DNA from: Gnetum montanum
Lineage: Eukaryota > Streptophyta > Gnetopsida > Gnetales > Gnetaceae
Assembly: GCA_015680685.1 (NCBI GenBank)
Contig: MNCI01030018.1
Span: 66,892 to 107,078, forward strand
Direction of reading: 5' to 3'
DNA: 40,187 bases
Below the pieces are notes generated by a model. The model was not told the origin of the DNA, did no database searches, and worked only from the letters and a program-made list of their open reading frames with translations. Numbering within the stretch: position 1 is the stretch's first letter; each line of letters begins with the position of its first letter. Below, in pieces: positions 1-10,969 of this stretch. Position numbers and translations under genes: made by a program.

Positions 1-195
1 GATGCTAGGTGCCCTAACTAACTCATATTTGGATGTGCCTATTTTTTACTAGCACTGATAAAAGACCTAGATGACATTGTTGTAGAAATTACAACAAAAA
101 GCTAAGCTTTGTGTTAATGGGTTTCTTTTACAAAAAGGGAGGATGATCTTGGCATCCATAGTGTTGATGGCTATTGTAAGATTTATTGCTTCTAT

Positions 196-416
196 GGTGA
201 CTCTACCAGAAGGGATAATCCGAAAATTGATTAGGTCATTCATAATTTTGTTTGGTCTAGGTGGGAAGGGGGGGTGTAAGAGGAAGGGGGTGGGGAAGGG
301 TGGTCAAAAGATGCATTTGATTTGTTGGGAGAAGGTTGGATGACATAAAGAAGGTGACTCTACCAGAAGGGATAACCCATAAAATTGATTAGGTCATTCA
401 TAATTTTGTTTGGTTG
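196..416. repeat. 60-bp segment duplicated within the LINE, next to an N gap
   Basis: The stretch starting ggtgactctaccagaaggga at 196-256 recurs at 353-416 with few changes, 157 bases apart. The second copy ends at the two Ns at 417-418. It may be a real local duplication or two overlapping contig ends left uncollapsed at a gap. Confidence 0.75.
259..303 (+). other. G-rich tract with G-quadruplex pattern
   Basis: Several runs of three to seven G within 45 bases (ggg, ggggggg, ggggg, gggg, ggg) on the plus strand, inside the LINE remnant. The pattern permits a G-quadruplex; whether one forms cannot be told from sequence. Confidence 0.5.
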
Positions 417-1104
417 NNAAAGAGGCTGATGGAATTGGAATTCTTTTTGTTAAAGAAGAAATTAGGCTAGGACTATAGAGACTGACGAACCAACTGATTG
501 GATTTGGATGTTAAGGTAGAAATACTAGTTATGGGAGGTGGATGTAGGTTGCTCAAAGCTTTGGAAAATTTTATGCAAGCATGATCAGGCTATGATAGCA
601 TAGGGATTTTTAGGCCTTCAACCCATAGAGATTACTAAAGCAATGTATCCTCAAGAGTAGAGATGGAAGCCTATGTGGAAAGGGTAGCTGCTTGAAAAAA
701 TTAAGGCTTTTTCTTGGCTAATTGTTCACAAAGCACTACTTGTTCAAAGTCTTCTTAGAGAGTGGGGAATCATGGTGCATCCAAATTCCCTACTGTGCAA
801 GGTGGATCAAGGAAAAATTGAGCCCTTGTTATTTTAATGTACATGTACTCATGCCATTTGGTGCATAATGGGGCTAACACTCCTCCTTGATTTCTCTGGT
901 GACTCAAAGGCTTTGGTAGTGGCTTGGGCTACTTAGAAGAGTAGAAACAGTCTAGTGTTTCAAGGCATGTTATGGCCTAGGCTGATGGATGTGGTGAAAG
1001 TGGAGCTCAACTTGTGGGATGAAGTCATGGCTAGCATGGGAGCATAGTGGTGGGAATTGAACATTAAGAAATTTATGTATAAAACTAAGGTTTGGAGGCT
1101 AGTT

Positions 1105-2280
1105 AAGTAGGTAAGATGGACAAAGATATTATAGAGAATTGAGGGGGACCCTAGGCATGTTGATCATACCTTTTTTGACTACTGGCATATGGATGAAATT
1201 GTATTTAGGGGAGACATATTTGACTATCAGAGTAGGCCTTGGCAGACATGTTTGGCATGCCAATAGAGGGGGAGATTATCATTTTAACTTTGCATAGCCA
1301 ACATTTCATTGAGGGGTTTTTCCAAGGAAGTATTCCTAGGATGGCTAGTAGACATATTAGGAAATCAAGGTTGTCCCCAATTTTGTAGGCAATGATGGTG
1401 CTCATTGATCATTTCTTCATGTAGTCTAGCTACCCACACAAGTTTTTGGGTGTGCAATTTGTGATGATGAGATGTTTGAAGCATAATATGTAGATTAATT
1501 TTCCATATTTCTTACTAGACTACTTGTCAAGAAAATGAAGGGGACAACATTTAGGGTTGATCCTTGCCTTATGGTAGTTGGGTACCCTGGTGATGCCAAA
1601 GGAGGTTTAGCCATTCAAGAAGGTGTACGAATGAATATGAACAAGGGATACCATAGAAAGTAGAGCTTCCACATCATAGTAGAGGAAGATGGAGCTAGGT
1701 TGTCCATGACAAGGGTAGGATTTGAACACTTCAATTCTTTCTATGACATAGGCTAAACTTGCAAGGATGATTGAAAAAGAAAGTAAGATTGTAGTAGACA
1801 ATAGTCAAGTGAATGAAAGGACTACATGGGAAATGGGTTGGATAGCTAAGAAGGTAGACCTCTAGCATGTTGAGGAATTGGCAGCATAATAGCGTTTAAA
1901 ACTAGAGCAGCAAGTTAAGCACTAGTGGAAATTATAGGAGGAAACATTCAAGTGAGATCTTAGATATGAAATTAAATAGGAGGTGTGGAAGAAAATTCAT
2001 GTAGATATGGCTAGTAATGGGAAATACCTTTGGACATGTAGGTGACCTAGGGGCCATGCTGTGAGGTGCATATAAGTGTTACGATCATGGATGTAGTTTA
2101 GTTGGGCCTTGGAATGTCTTGTGTTTTGTCAAGGAAGGTATCAGCATAGGGAAGGTTATTTACTTTTTGCTTGTTTTGGGGTCTAGGAGGGTTCAAAACT
2201 CATTTATGGGTTTGGAAATGAAGGCTTAGGGAATGGGTGTTGCTCCAGGACATTTGCTCTAGCTTGACCAAGGAACCCTA
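1105..2280 (+). pseudogene. Degenerate reading frame of unknown function, probably from a mobile element
   Basis: From about 1252 to beyond 2090 one frame can be followed without any frameshift. It shows coherent protein-like blocks such as HFIEGFFQGSIPRMASRHIR (about 1300), KFLGVQFVMMRCLKHN (about 1440-1490) and INFPYFLLDYLSRK (about 1495-1536), then a charged, coiled-coil-like stretch at 1760-2000. Between 1252 and 2000 I count 20 in-frame stops: 14 TAG, 5 TGA, 1 TAA. An upstream part (1105-1255) with RWTKIL and DPRHVDHTFFDYW reads in another frame. I do not recognise the family. The layout is loosely like plant transposon-associated gag-like or mobile-domain proteins. It follows the LINE on the same strand but need not belong to it. 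Confidence 0.55.
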
Positions 2281-3325
2281 GACATGCTTTGCTTAAGTGT
2301 ACATACAATTCTTTTTGAGATATAAAACCTAAATTTTGCTCAAAAGAAAATGCTTGCAAATTTAGATCATAGCTTGCCAATACTATGCAAAACCTAGATT
2401 AATTCTCCCATATTTTCTAACTAGTAGTACATCTATTTAACTATGAGATACAAATGCCACTAATTCCCCAATGTTCTTTTTAAAATAGTTAATGTTCACA
2501 TTTCATGGAATAAAAGACATATTAAGTAAATGAAATTAATGTAGAATTTTAAATCTCTTGATTATTAACTAGCTAAAAAGATAACGTTTATTAATGTTAA
2601 AATTTAAACATTGACTGGAGATCTACTTAAAATGTGAAATAACCCAATTTTTGAAATACTAGTTAATTTCCTTCAAAAAATACCTAAAAATTTCCAATAT
2701 AGCACTTATTTAAATATAGTTTTGTTATATAAAAAAGGTAATTCTTTTCTATAAGAATAGTATATAAAAAAGCATATCTTAGCAGAAATAGACTCAAGAA
2801 TCATTCCAATAGTCATTATAGAAGGAAAATCATATGGATTAAATATAATTTTTGGAAGCATTCCTACAACTACTAAAAATGGCATGTAAATATTAGGCCA
2901 TAATTGTGAAAAAATGCCTTTTTATCCATGTAAATTGCTAAACTTGTCTACAATTTGAGTATTTTGATCATGATGAACTCATATACTAACATATAGAGTT
3001 TTTTGAAAAACATAAGCATTAACATCATTAATCAATTCATCAAAATTTCAAGAACTAAAATGTAATGATAAGAAAAAATAATTTTACACTAGAAGGGAAC
3101 AATTTGTATAGTCAACTAAATGATGTTTTTGAAACTATATCTCAACTAGCCATTAACATTTCATCTTGGAGAAACCAATTGCAAGTGTTGATAAATCTAG
3201 TATGATTTGAGGCATCATGGAAAAATATCATTAATCATATTTTCACATCATTAAGCATGTATAATTTTTTAAGAATGACCAACCCAATCTAAATGTGAAT
3301 CAACATAGGCATTACTCAATTTTAA

Positions 3326-3561
3326 CTATAGTTTGCATGATTGATTGTAAATTTCTTAATCTCTTAATGCATGTACTCATGCTGATACATAAAATGTAAA
3401 GAAAATACACTACTTAAGAAATATCTTTAGTTTTTTGAATAAATTTTAGTCTGCATGATTAATTGTAAATTTTTTAATCTCTTAATGCATGTACTCATGT
3501 TGATACATAAAATGTAAAGAAAATACACTACTTAAGCAATATCCTCAATTTCTTGAATAAA
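3326..3561. repeat. Tandem duplication, period 118 bp, two copies
   Basis: 3326-3443 and 3444-3561 are near copies. Both contain ctcttaatgcatgtactcat (at 3361 and 3479) followed by almost identical sequence through tacttaag. A few substitutions separate them. Confidence 0.9.
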
Positions 3562-3916
3562 CTTAGTTAAATCTAAAGAATCATCACCTAAAGGCTCAAT
3601 CTCATCCCACTAATGCAAAGTCCTAGAAGGGTTAATGGATGAGAAAAATCCTAACCTTCTTTTAAGTGGTTATGCCCAGACTCAAACCTAGGTCTTACAA
3701 CTTGAGAAACAAGCACCTTAGCATCACTGTACATGATGGTTTTAAAACTAAATCAAATCTATTTTCTAAAAATACATATATTATAAAACTTACCTTTTTT
3801 ATTTTGTAAAGTTCAAGTTTGAAAATGCAATCTACATTGCCATTTTACCAAGCCAATGTTCATAGTTTGCCTTAATTGTAACATTTTTTAGGTTAAATTA
3901 AGTAATAATATAGTAC

Positions 3917-4058
3917 CTTCTATATTGGATCCTTCATTTTTGTACCTACAGAAGTCACATAGTCAACAATGCCATCCTCTGGTCCTTTGAGATTATGCAA
4001 CATACTTTTTGAAGTTACAGTATCGATGACAGAATAGTAAGGTTCTCCACTTGCAATA
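3917..4058 (-). pseudogene. Possible relic exon of an unknown gene
   Basis: Read on the minus strand, a frame stays open for about 46 codons with protein-like composition: GEPYYSVIDTVTSK, then MLHNLKGPEDGIVDYV, then TSVGTKMKDP. It ends in a single TAG just before the 3' edge. A CAAAG acceptor-like site precedes it and a GAAG/GTACTA donor-like site follows. No family is recognised and no partner exons were found. The TAG may be a decayed CAG. It could equally be a chance open stretch in a mobile element. Confidence 0.25.
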
Positions 4059-5299
4059 CTTTGAAAATTTGAAAAATTAACTTGTAAGTGACAATAATTT
4101 ATGAAGGCATTATACCCATAGGATATTGTTTAGAACTACCAATGTCATGCCTTTGGTCTCATGACCTTTGGGGTCATGGGATGTAAAGGTGTTCTTTAAA
4201 CAAGGTTTAGCTGCTTACTAGTTTCTAGAAACACTAAGGCCTAGATACCTCCAAATACACTTAGCGGTTATGAAATGAACTAAATATGAGTATGTGTTTG
4301 CTATTTTGAATGTTGAAATGGTGGGGCTTGTGTATAAAATTGTAATTGGCTATAATAAAAATTTAGCTAACCTTGTTGAATATTACGCGTCATTAAAGAT
4401 TTCCATTTTATCAAATCACCTAATCTCTATAGTCCCTATAGTACATTAGTTGTAACAAATAAAATTTCACAAAAATGTTTGAGCACAACTCTACCAATAT
4501 TTTACTAATTTTTCCCCAAAGAGAAAACTCCATAAGAAAACTAAAAATAGAGTGAGATTTGATAGACTTAAAAAGAGAAAAGAAAAGAAAGTAGATTTGT
4601 GTGGAATCTTAAACATTTAAGCAAGATAAATTAACATGAGAAAACAATTTGTAATAAAGCTATTTTAATTGAATCTAACTACGAATTATCCAAACCCTCT
4701 AAGCTCAACAAGCAATTTTATAAAAGATAATCTTATTATCTTCCAAAAATGTTGTATAAATAAAAAACTATGAGCTTTTATTTTGATTAGTTAATAGTTG
4801 AAAGAATTGCATTCAACAAAGCCTTTAGAAACATTTGACAATTTTAGGATTGAAATACTAAGACAATACACTTTAAAACAATGAAGCTATTTCAATCATC
4901 TCAAAGTATCAAAGATTTTCTATATCCTATATACTCAAAATAGGTAATTTTGTTAAGGCATTACTATTAAATTTCTCTAGAGGCTTTTCAGCAACATAAG
5001 TTTTATGGCAAATGTTAATAGAAGTTTAATATTACACAAAAATAGAGTTATAAAGGCAGCCTAGAAAAATCCCAAAATTATATACTAAGCATGATACTAT
5101 CTAAACCATTAGCTAGGTAACTAAGAAAAAATAGAAAGAAATGAAGTCATAGGATTAAAAGAAAGTAGCTAAATTAATGTTTTTGGCAAGCCATTTTTTA
5201 CAAGAAATCTTCAATATTCTTCAGTGTTACTCTACCCAAATCCTCCTTTACCAATTCCCCCCTCCTTGAATTCTATCCTTAAAGCCTTTTTATAATGAC

Positions 5300-5470
5300 T
5301 TCAGGGTAGTTACAATCATTATGGAAGGTTAAGGTTAGTTACAACCATTATGGTAATTTGGTTATAACTATCATAGGAAGTTACAACTTTCTTGGAAATT
5401 AATGCTATAGTTGCCAAGTATCATGCTTGGTAGTTACAACTCCCCTAGTAGTTAATTATAACTACCATAA
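5300..5470. repeat. Diverged short repeats of a GTTACAAC motif
   Basis: gttacaatcattatgg, gttacaaccattatgg, gttataactatcatagg, gttacaactttcttgg and gttacaactcccctag follow each other at irregular spacing. Such arrays are common in retrotransposon U3 regions; here they sit just outside the left LTR of element A. Confidence 0.45.
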
Positions 5471-5542
5471 CTAACACATGTTCAATTCATATGGAACTTT
5501 GAACAAGTGTGTCCCATAACTTCCCTTTCCTTTTTAAATAAT

Positions 5543-7232
5543 TGTTGATGTGTAAATTTTGACCACATCAACACCTAAAAAAACTTGTTTAGAAAGACTA
5601 TTGCCTAAGGTGCCTCTCATATGGGTATAAAATCCTAAGAATAATCTTATTTGGAGAGGGCTATGTGATGTTCAATGATTAAATGACCTTAGATTAGGGC
5701 ATTCCAAAGAAAAAATAATTATTTGGGAAAAAACAAAGAAACCTTTCAAAGGAACCTAAAAGGATGACCTAAAGAAACTCTTGAAAATGAAACCTTAAGT
5801 AATCCAACATTCATAAACAGATGGGGTTCTTAATGTAAATGTTTGATAAGAAATAAAGATTCACATTTACAATCACTTAAATGTAAATTAAAGACTACAA
5901 CTAAACGTAGCTCAAAATGAGCACAACATCTGGTTGGCTAGGTGAAAGTTGCTTCTGTGGGTTTGTTGGCTTGTGTTTCCATAGAAACACACACCTCTCT
6001 AGGCAAGTCTACGCTTCCTATTTTAGTAGCCCATCCTTCATGATTTCTCTAGTTGCTATCCTTTGGCCCTGGTCTTCCTTTCCTTTTTTGCAATACTTCA
6101 ATTGAGAGAAAAAAATAGAGCATGAATGTTGAAAACCGAAACCAAAACCCTTTCTTGTAGCAAAAGATGAAGAGAAATTGAATATTCTTAGCTAAACAAT
6201 GGATAAAAATAAACGTGCTAGAATCTGCTACTACTATGCTACTTGATTACTTCATGATTAGGCCTCAACCAAATCACTTGAACATGCATAATGACTTGTA
6301 GATCGAAAGCCCTCTCTCTTTTTTGTTTGGAGCCTAAGGCTAGCAATCATTATATAGCTTGCAAATAAGAAAGTGTTGTTCTAGTGGAAAATGGCAACAT
6401 CACCATGACATAAACAAAACTCCATGCAACAAAAACACATCATAGCCACCAATCCCCTATAGAAAATGACCACTCCCATTATTACCCACATGCGAGGATG
6501 ATTATTGCATCATGGGAATACATAATGGCTGCCTAGGCATTATCACAATTAGATCCACCTCTAGAAGTGGAGGCTAGAATGTTTAAAGAGACCACCACCA
6601 TCACCCTGACATTACACAATAATGTAATGTTGCAATATTTGCAAGTGGTTCATGCAAAGCCTATGCATCAAAAGAGGGGAAAGGGCACTAATGTTCATGT
6701 GCGAATCATAACCTAGCATCAAAGGTAGCCACTATAATTTCCATTTTACCTCCAATAGAGAGGATGTTTCAGATGTCATAACATTTCCCAAGAACATGGT
6801 TGTAGCAGTAGCACATGCATGTTGTAATTTCATCATCATTAGCCACTGTGCAAAAAAAAAAAAAAAGATAGCTACAGACACTGTAGATTAGTGCCTAGCT
6901 ACTATTGTGCTTACAAAGAACGTGATGGAAGGAGTGGCACATCCACATTGCCATGCCATTATCCAAGTTGTGGTTTCATTATTAAAAACCCTCAAACTAC
7001 CTGCTTCTTTTTCCTCTTTCATTCACTCATGCATGAAAAACCAAAAATAGAAAAACCAAAAAAGAAAATAGAACACAGGCATGGATTGAGAAGTTAGACT
7101 CTTCTACTACCATCATGTGGTTGCTCTAGGAATACTCATTTTTTCGTAGGCTAGTGCATGGTAGGAAAAAGTTGCCATTTACCCTTTTATGTATCTATTT
7201 TTTATTTTGATTTTAAGATGACTTTATATTCA
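5543..7232 (-). repeat. Element A LTR, left copy (3' LTR)
   Basis: It aligns along its length with 12400-14126: tgttgat at the low edge, ggttaaatgacc-like and actatgctacttgattactt blocks in the middle, and a shared ggaatactcat...gattttaag block at the far end. A minus-strand TATA-like CTATATAAT lies at 6349-6357. ORFs of 60-70 codons inside are not conserved as proteins between the two copies. Confidence 0.75.
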
Positions 7233-8950
7233 AATGTTTGGATATTGAAAGATGAAAAACAAAAGTGAGGCCCATGAACCATGTAATTTTTGGAATATGC
7301 AAATGATTGAATGATTTTTCTTTTATTTTTTATGTATAAAATATCTCCTACACTCCCTAGGTCATGACCTTGATCATTATTACCCCTTGGAAGTTGTAAC
7401 CATTGGATTTTGATTATGTTGGGCTTACCCTTCTTGATTTATAATATAATAACAAGTAATCTATATAGTTAGTAGACCTATAGGATTGCTAATTATTCAT
7501 GGGATTAAAATTTAAAGTTCATGGTCCTGTGCAATAGCATGGGAGATCTTGGTATCAACACTTAGTCCCCAAACTAGAACTTGCATGCAAGTGCAAGGAA
7601 CAACAAAACCATAGAAATTTTAAAAGGGGATTCAAAAGATAGAGGATCAAGAAGATAATAAAACATAGATGAATAGAAATTTGAAAGTAACTATACCTAC
7701 CCAAGCATGATTAAAATGACCATATAATCAAGAGAGAACTAAACATTGGTCATCCTTGTCACACAACCTTGATTAATCAAAATATATAACTGTTGAATCA
7801 TGATTTTAACTATATATATATATAATTAAAATATATAATTATGATTGCATTCCCAATCATCCCAAAAGTAAAAGTCATTAGTATAGAGGACACCATTGAG
7901 CACTAGATTTATGTCAAAGTTAATGAAGAGGACATGCTTATCTTAGATCTTAGCTAGCCACAACTTTTAGATTTTTCCTTAGTGTTTTTATTTATTTATT
8001 TATTTTGATTTAGGAAGGGATAATGGAAAATGAGGAAAACTAGGAAAAGGGAAGGGAATATTTTCTTTTTTCATTTTGATTTTGGGGAAATAATTTTAAA
8101 AGGAGAAATGAATGCTAGGGTGAGGATTGCTACTAGACCCCATCACACTCAAGAAATTATTACATTGCCAATGAACATGGTCCTCATTTTTTTCCTTTAG
8201 TATTTGTTTTTGTTGAGTAAACTTAGCTCATGGTGTACTTCATTCTTAAAGTAGAACATTCCAACATGAGTTTGGCTAATTAGTTGCACTACCAAAGAAC
8301 ATGGTCCTTTCAAAAAATTTTCCCCAAGTGTAGTTCAACCCTCATGCATGTATCCTTTAATTACAATCTAGATGGCATCATAGTAGGTCTCCTGGGTGGC
8401 TAAGGGTTCTCAAGTGGAGAGGAGCACACTTCACCTTATTGCTCATAGGATAGAAATGGATTATCACACTTGAGGGTTTGGGTCTATGAGAGGTAAATGG
8501 AATTTTCTAAGGTCACCTAATGATTATGGCTAACCATTATCCGACTTCACATGACCATGATAAGGACATGATAAGTAAGCATAAATCCCATCCTCCATAA
8601 TCCAACATAACTAATAAAATTGATATCTTGAAGGATTTGAACAAATCAATAAAATATTAAAAGTATATCATATAATAGTAATATGATATAACATATAAAG
8701 CATTATAGTTGCATTATTTTCAAATTGTGTTATGATATGATGATCCAATGCCTAGTAACTAAAATGATCATAATGATTACTAAAATCATATGAAAAGAAC
8801 AAATCAAACCAAAGCCAATAATCCAAGAAAGAGATGATCAAAATGCAAAGAAAATATGCAAATGCAACTATATAGAAATGAAATGCATGAAGAAAGAGAA
8901 GAAAGCATGAAACTAATGATCTACTAGGTGTTTGTGTGGGGCACCTGAGT
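7233..8950. other. Non-coding 3' spacer of element A
   Basis: AT-rich sequence between the integrase tail and the left LTR. I see no coding signal. A short AT microsatellite lies at 7811-7824. Confidence 0.5.
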
Positions 8951-9175
8951 ACAATGCTTGAAATCAAATGCATCAAAATTTCTATTTAATTTGTATCCTT
9001 GAAAATCAGTAATTTTGTACACATTGGGGCCAATGACATCTATAACTTGGTATGGACCTGACCACATAGGAGAAAACTTAATTTGAGGACCTATTTGACC
9101 AAATGCTCTATCTATTTTTAGGAATAGATCTCCTATTTTAAATACCTTTTTTGTATATTTCTTATTAAACCATCA
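8950..9175 (-). pseudogene. Element A integrase C-terminal domain remnant
   Basis: The minus strand gives KVFKIGDLFLKIDRAFGQIG, then KFSPMWSGPYQVIDVIG and VYKITDFQG. These match the gypsy integrase tail (FxxGDxVl, kfxpxWxGPyxV, YxlxdxxG). The catalytic core with the DDE triad is absent: the next upstream sequence is already RT N-terminus. The frame is clean over about 75 codons. Confidence 0.8.
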
Positions 9176-9189
9176 TTTAATGATTTTTT

Positions 9190-9440
9190 GATGATTAGAA
9201 TTACGAAAATCAATACATAATCATAATTCACTTATTCGCTTTCTAATAGACACTAATTTAATATCCAACTTGAATGTCTCATAGAATAAATATTTTTAGA
9301 TTCTAAAAGTTTATCAATTTCCTTTTTCATCCAAGTTTCAATTTAAGGTCTAATAGGTCTAAGTTTTTATCTAAATGATTTTGTTTTAGGATGTAAGTCA
9401 TCAAATAAAGATTCTCGAGTTGTCATTTTAGGAGAAATTT
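9190..9440 (-). pseudogene. Element A reverse transcriptase N-terminal remnant
   Basis: The minus strand reads LHPKTKSFR, stop, KLRPIRP, stop, then ETWMKKEIDKLLESKNIYSM and HSSWILN. These match the start of gypsy RT (HPFxQxlRxxxP, EixKLLeakiI, hsxWvxN). A diverged IDFRNSN block follows in another frame. The palm with the YxDD box is missing, deleted between here and the integrase tail. At least two in-frame TAA stops are present. Confidence 0.7.
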
Positions 9441-9589
9441 TATTTGAAAAATATGACATCCTTTAACATAGTTTCTTCATTAATTTAAGAAACTTTAACA
9501 CATTAATCACTGAATTCATCATTGGAAAATAAAAATACATGAATATGATTATCATAATCAAAACTTGAAAAGAAAAGATGTTATCTAGA

Positions 9590-9860
9590 ATAGAGTAGGA
9601 GTTAACCTTTTCAATAATTCTTTCAAAATCCCAAGCATTGTGTATAAAAGGGACATCTAAAGTAGTGGCCATTTGAGCTAATGCATCAAGAACATAATTT
9701 TCTTCTCTAGGAATATTTTCAATGGATATGTCATCAAAATTTGACACACCTTCTAATCTTTGAATGGTTAGGATCTTATTTCCACCATGTTGATGATAAG
9801 GAAAGGCATCTTCATAAATTTCTTCACATTCTATAAAAGCTTGATAGTTTTGGGTGGAAT
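9590..9860 (-). pseudogene. Element A RNase H-like tail, out of canonical order
   Basis: The minus strand shows KILTIQRLEGVSNFDDISIE then NIPREENYVLDALAQMATTL, the typical end of a gypsy RNase H domain (xxIPRExNxxADaLAxlAt). The Asp that normally closes the active site reads as Leu in VLDALA. It lies between protease and RT, whereas gypsy order is PR-RT-RNaseH-INT, so the element has been rearranged or joined from two copies. Confidence 0.6.
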
Positions 9861-10089
9861 CTATATAAAAAAAAGATTTATTTTTTTAATTTCACTCACA
9901 TGGTTATTTATAACATTTTTGCCAAGTACAACTTCAATAACTCCAATATAGAGATTAGTATTTTGATTTTCCAAAGATTGATTTTGCTAATTAAAAGATG
10001 TTACCACTTGTTTATAAAAGGGTTCTATTGGTATAACCATATATTCATATTTTCCTTTAATAAGAATTAATAATTCTAAACAATATGAC

Positions 10090-10556
10090 CTAAAGAAGCC
10101 CCCAAACTTGGCTCCAAAAGCCCTAGATAAAAACACACCATAATTGGATGACATATCAACTACTAAAATATTAATATAGCATGTAAAATTTGGTTATTGC
10201 TTAAGTTGTACTTTTACTCCCTTTAATGATCTTGCCACAAGTACATTAGATCCATCAAGTTGTATCATGATTTTTGCTTGTGGTAGCATTTGTGCTCCTA
10301 ACATTTTACACACTTCTAATGGCATGTCACTAATAGTTGTGCTAGAATCCATGAAGCAATTATGAACATTCTTTCCTAACATGATCAAATTTGTTAGGAA
10401 GGGAGGTTGGTCTTTCATGTTTAACATGTGATTACTTGAATTTTGTATTGCTAATGCATTAGGACTTTCTACAAAATGAACTTGCCTTTCAGTTGTTGGA
10501 GATTTTCCTTTATGGGTTTTAGGTGTATGAAGTATCTTTTGAATCACATCTTTCAT
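10090..10556 (-). pseudogene. Element A retroviral-type aspartic protease
   Basis: A clean minus-strand frame (10194-10556, 120 codons) contains NVHNCFMDSSTTISDMPLEV. This is the aspartic protease active-site loop with DSS in place of DSG or DTG; the Asp codon is at 10347-10349. Then comes a flap-like stretch ending in GVKVQLKQ. Below 10194, in the next frame, VDMSSNYGVFLSRAFGAKFG continues the family's second half (DmsxNYGlxLsR). It would have cleaved the Gag-Pol polyprotein. The start Met is not a real start because the protein is part of a polyprotein. Confidence 0.75.
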
Positions 10557-10969
10557 TTTGTTAAAATGTAGAAAAGATCATACATTGAAATGTTATCTTT
10601 AACTCTTTTCAAATCCTCAAGTGGATCATAAGCTTTATGTTCATCTTTGGTTTCATGTTGAGGTGGAGTTCTTCTAAGTATAGAAGGGGAGTTTAATTAT
10701 TGTGGAACATTTACTTAGGATGGTCTAGTTTGATTATTTATGTTATTATGACTAGGAGCTCTTTTGTTAGGAGGAGTATAAGAGTTATTCCTAGTTTGTT
10801 GTTGAGTAGTGTTCATAATATCACTAAGTCTATGATAGCAAGTATTAGGTGGATTGGGATCACTTACCATGACTTGTTCAAATGAAAAATATTCTTCATT
10901 TTCTATTTCATGAGGTATGTTCAAAACCATAATTGGGGTGTTTTCCATTTTGTTGACTTTGGACATTGT

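Larger units (their letters stand above)
1..1110 (+). pseudogene. LINE (non-LTR retrotransposon) ORF2 3' part: RT thumb and zf-RVT
   Basis: Frame 2 reads from the window edge and carries familiar plant LINE landmarks: YLDVPI near base 26 (family form YLGxPL), LLQKGRMILASIV near 125-160 (family form LSxAGRxxLIxxV), and KMHLICWEKVG at 309-342 (family form lxxWdkVc). Further on, IKAFSWLIVHKALL at about 700-740 and CKVDQGKIEPLLF followed by CTCTHAIW at about 799-864 match the zf-RVT zinc-binding domain found at the end of plant ORF2 proteins. KSRNSLVFQG at about 937-966 fits the WxxRNxxxFxg motif just after it. Stops and at least one frame change interrupt it. The endonuclease and RT palm lie outside the window. 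The protein would have copied LINE RNA into target DNA; this copy is dead. The end point near 1110 is approximate. Confidence 0.85.
2281..5542. other. AT-rich intergenic stretch without recognised genes
   Basis: Apart from the tandem duplication at 3326-3561, the possible exon at 3917-4058 and the GTTACAAC repeats at 5300-5470, I see no coding signal on either strand. Base composition is strongly AT-rich. Confidence 0.6.

Noticed and set aside
5917-7097. Short plus-strand frames (5917-6105, 6891-7097) and 13516-13839 at the corresponding place
   Set aside because: They lie in the two LTRs of element A and the frames are not conserved between the copies.
8752-8976. Hydrophobic 74-codon minus-strand frame that could look like a membrane protein
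   Set aside because: Its start overlaps the integrase tail in a different frame and the hydrophobicity comes from AT-rich sequence.
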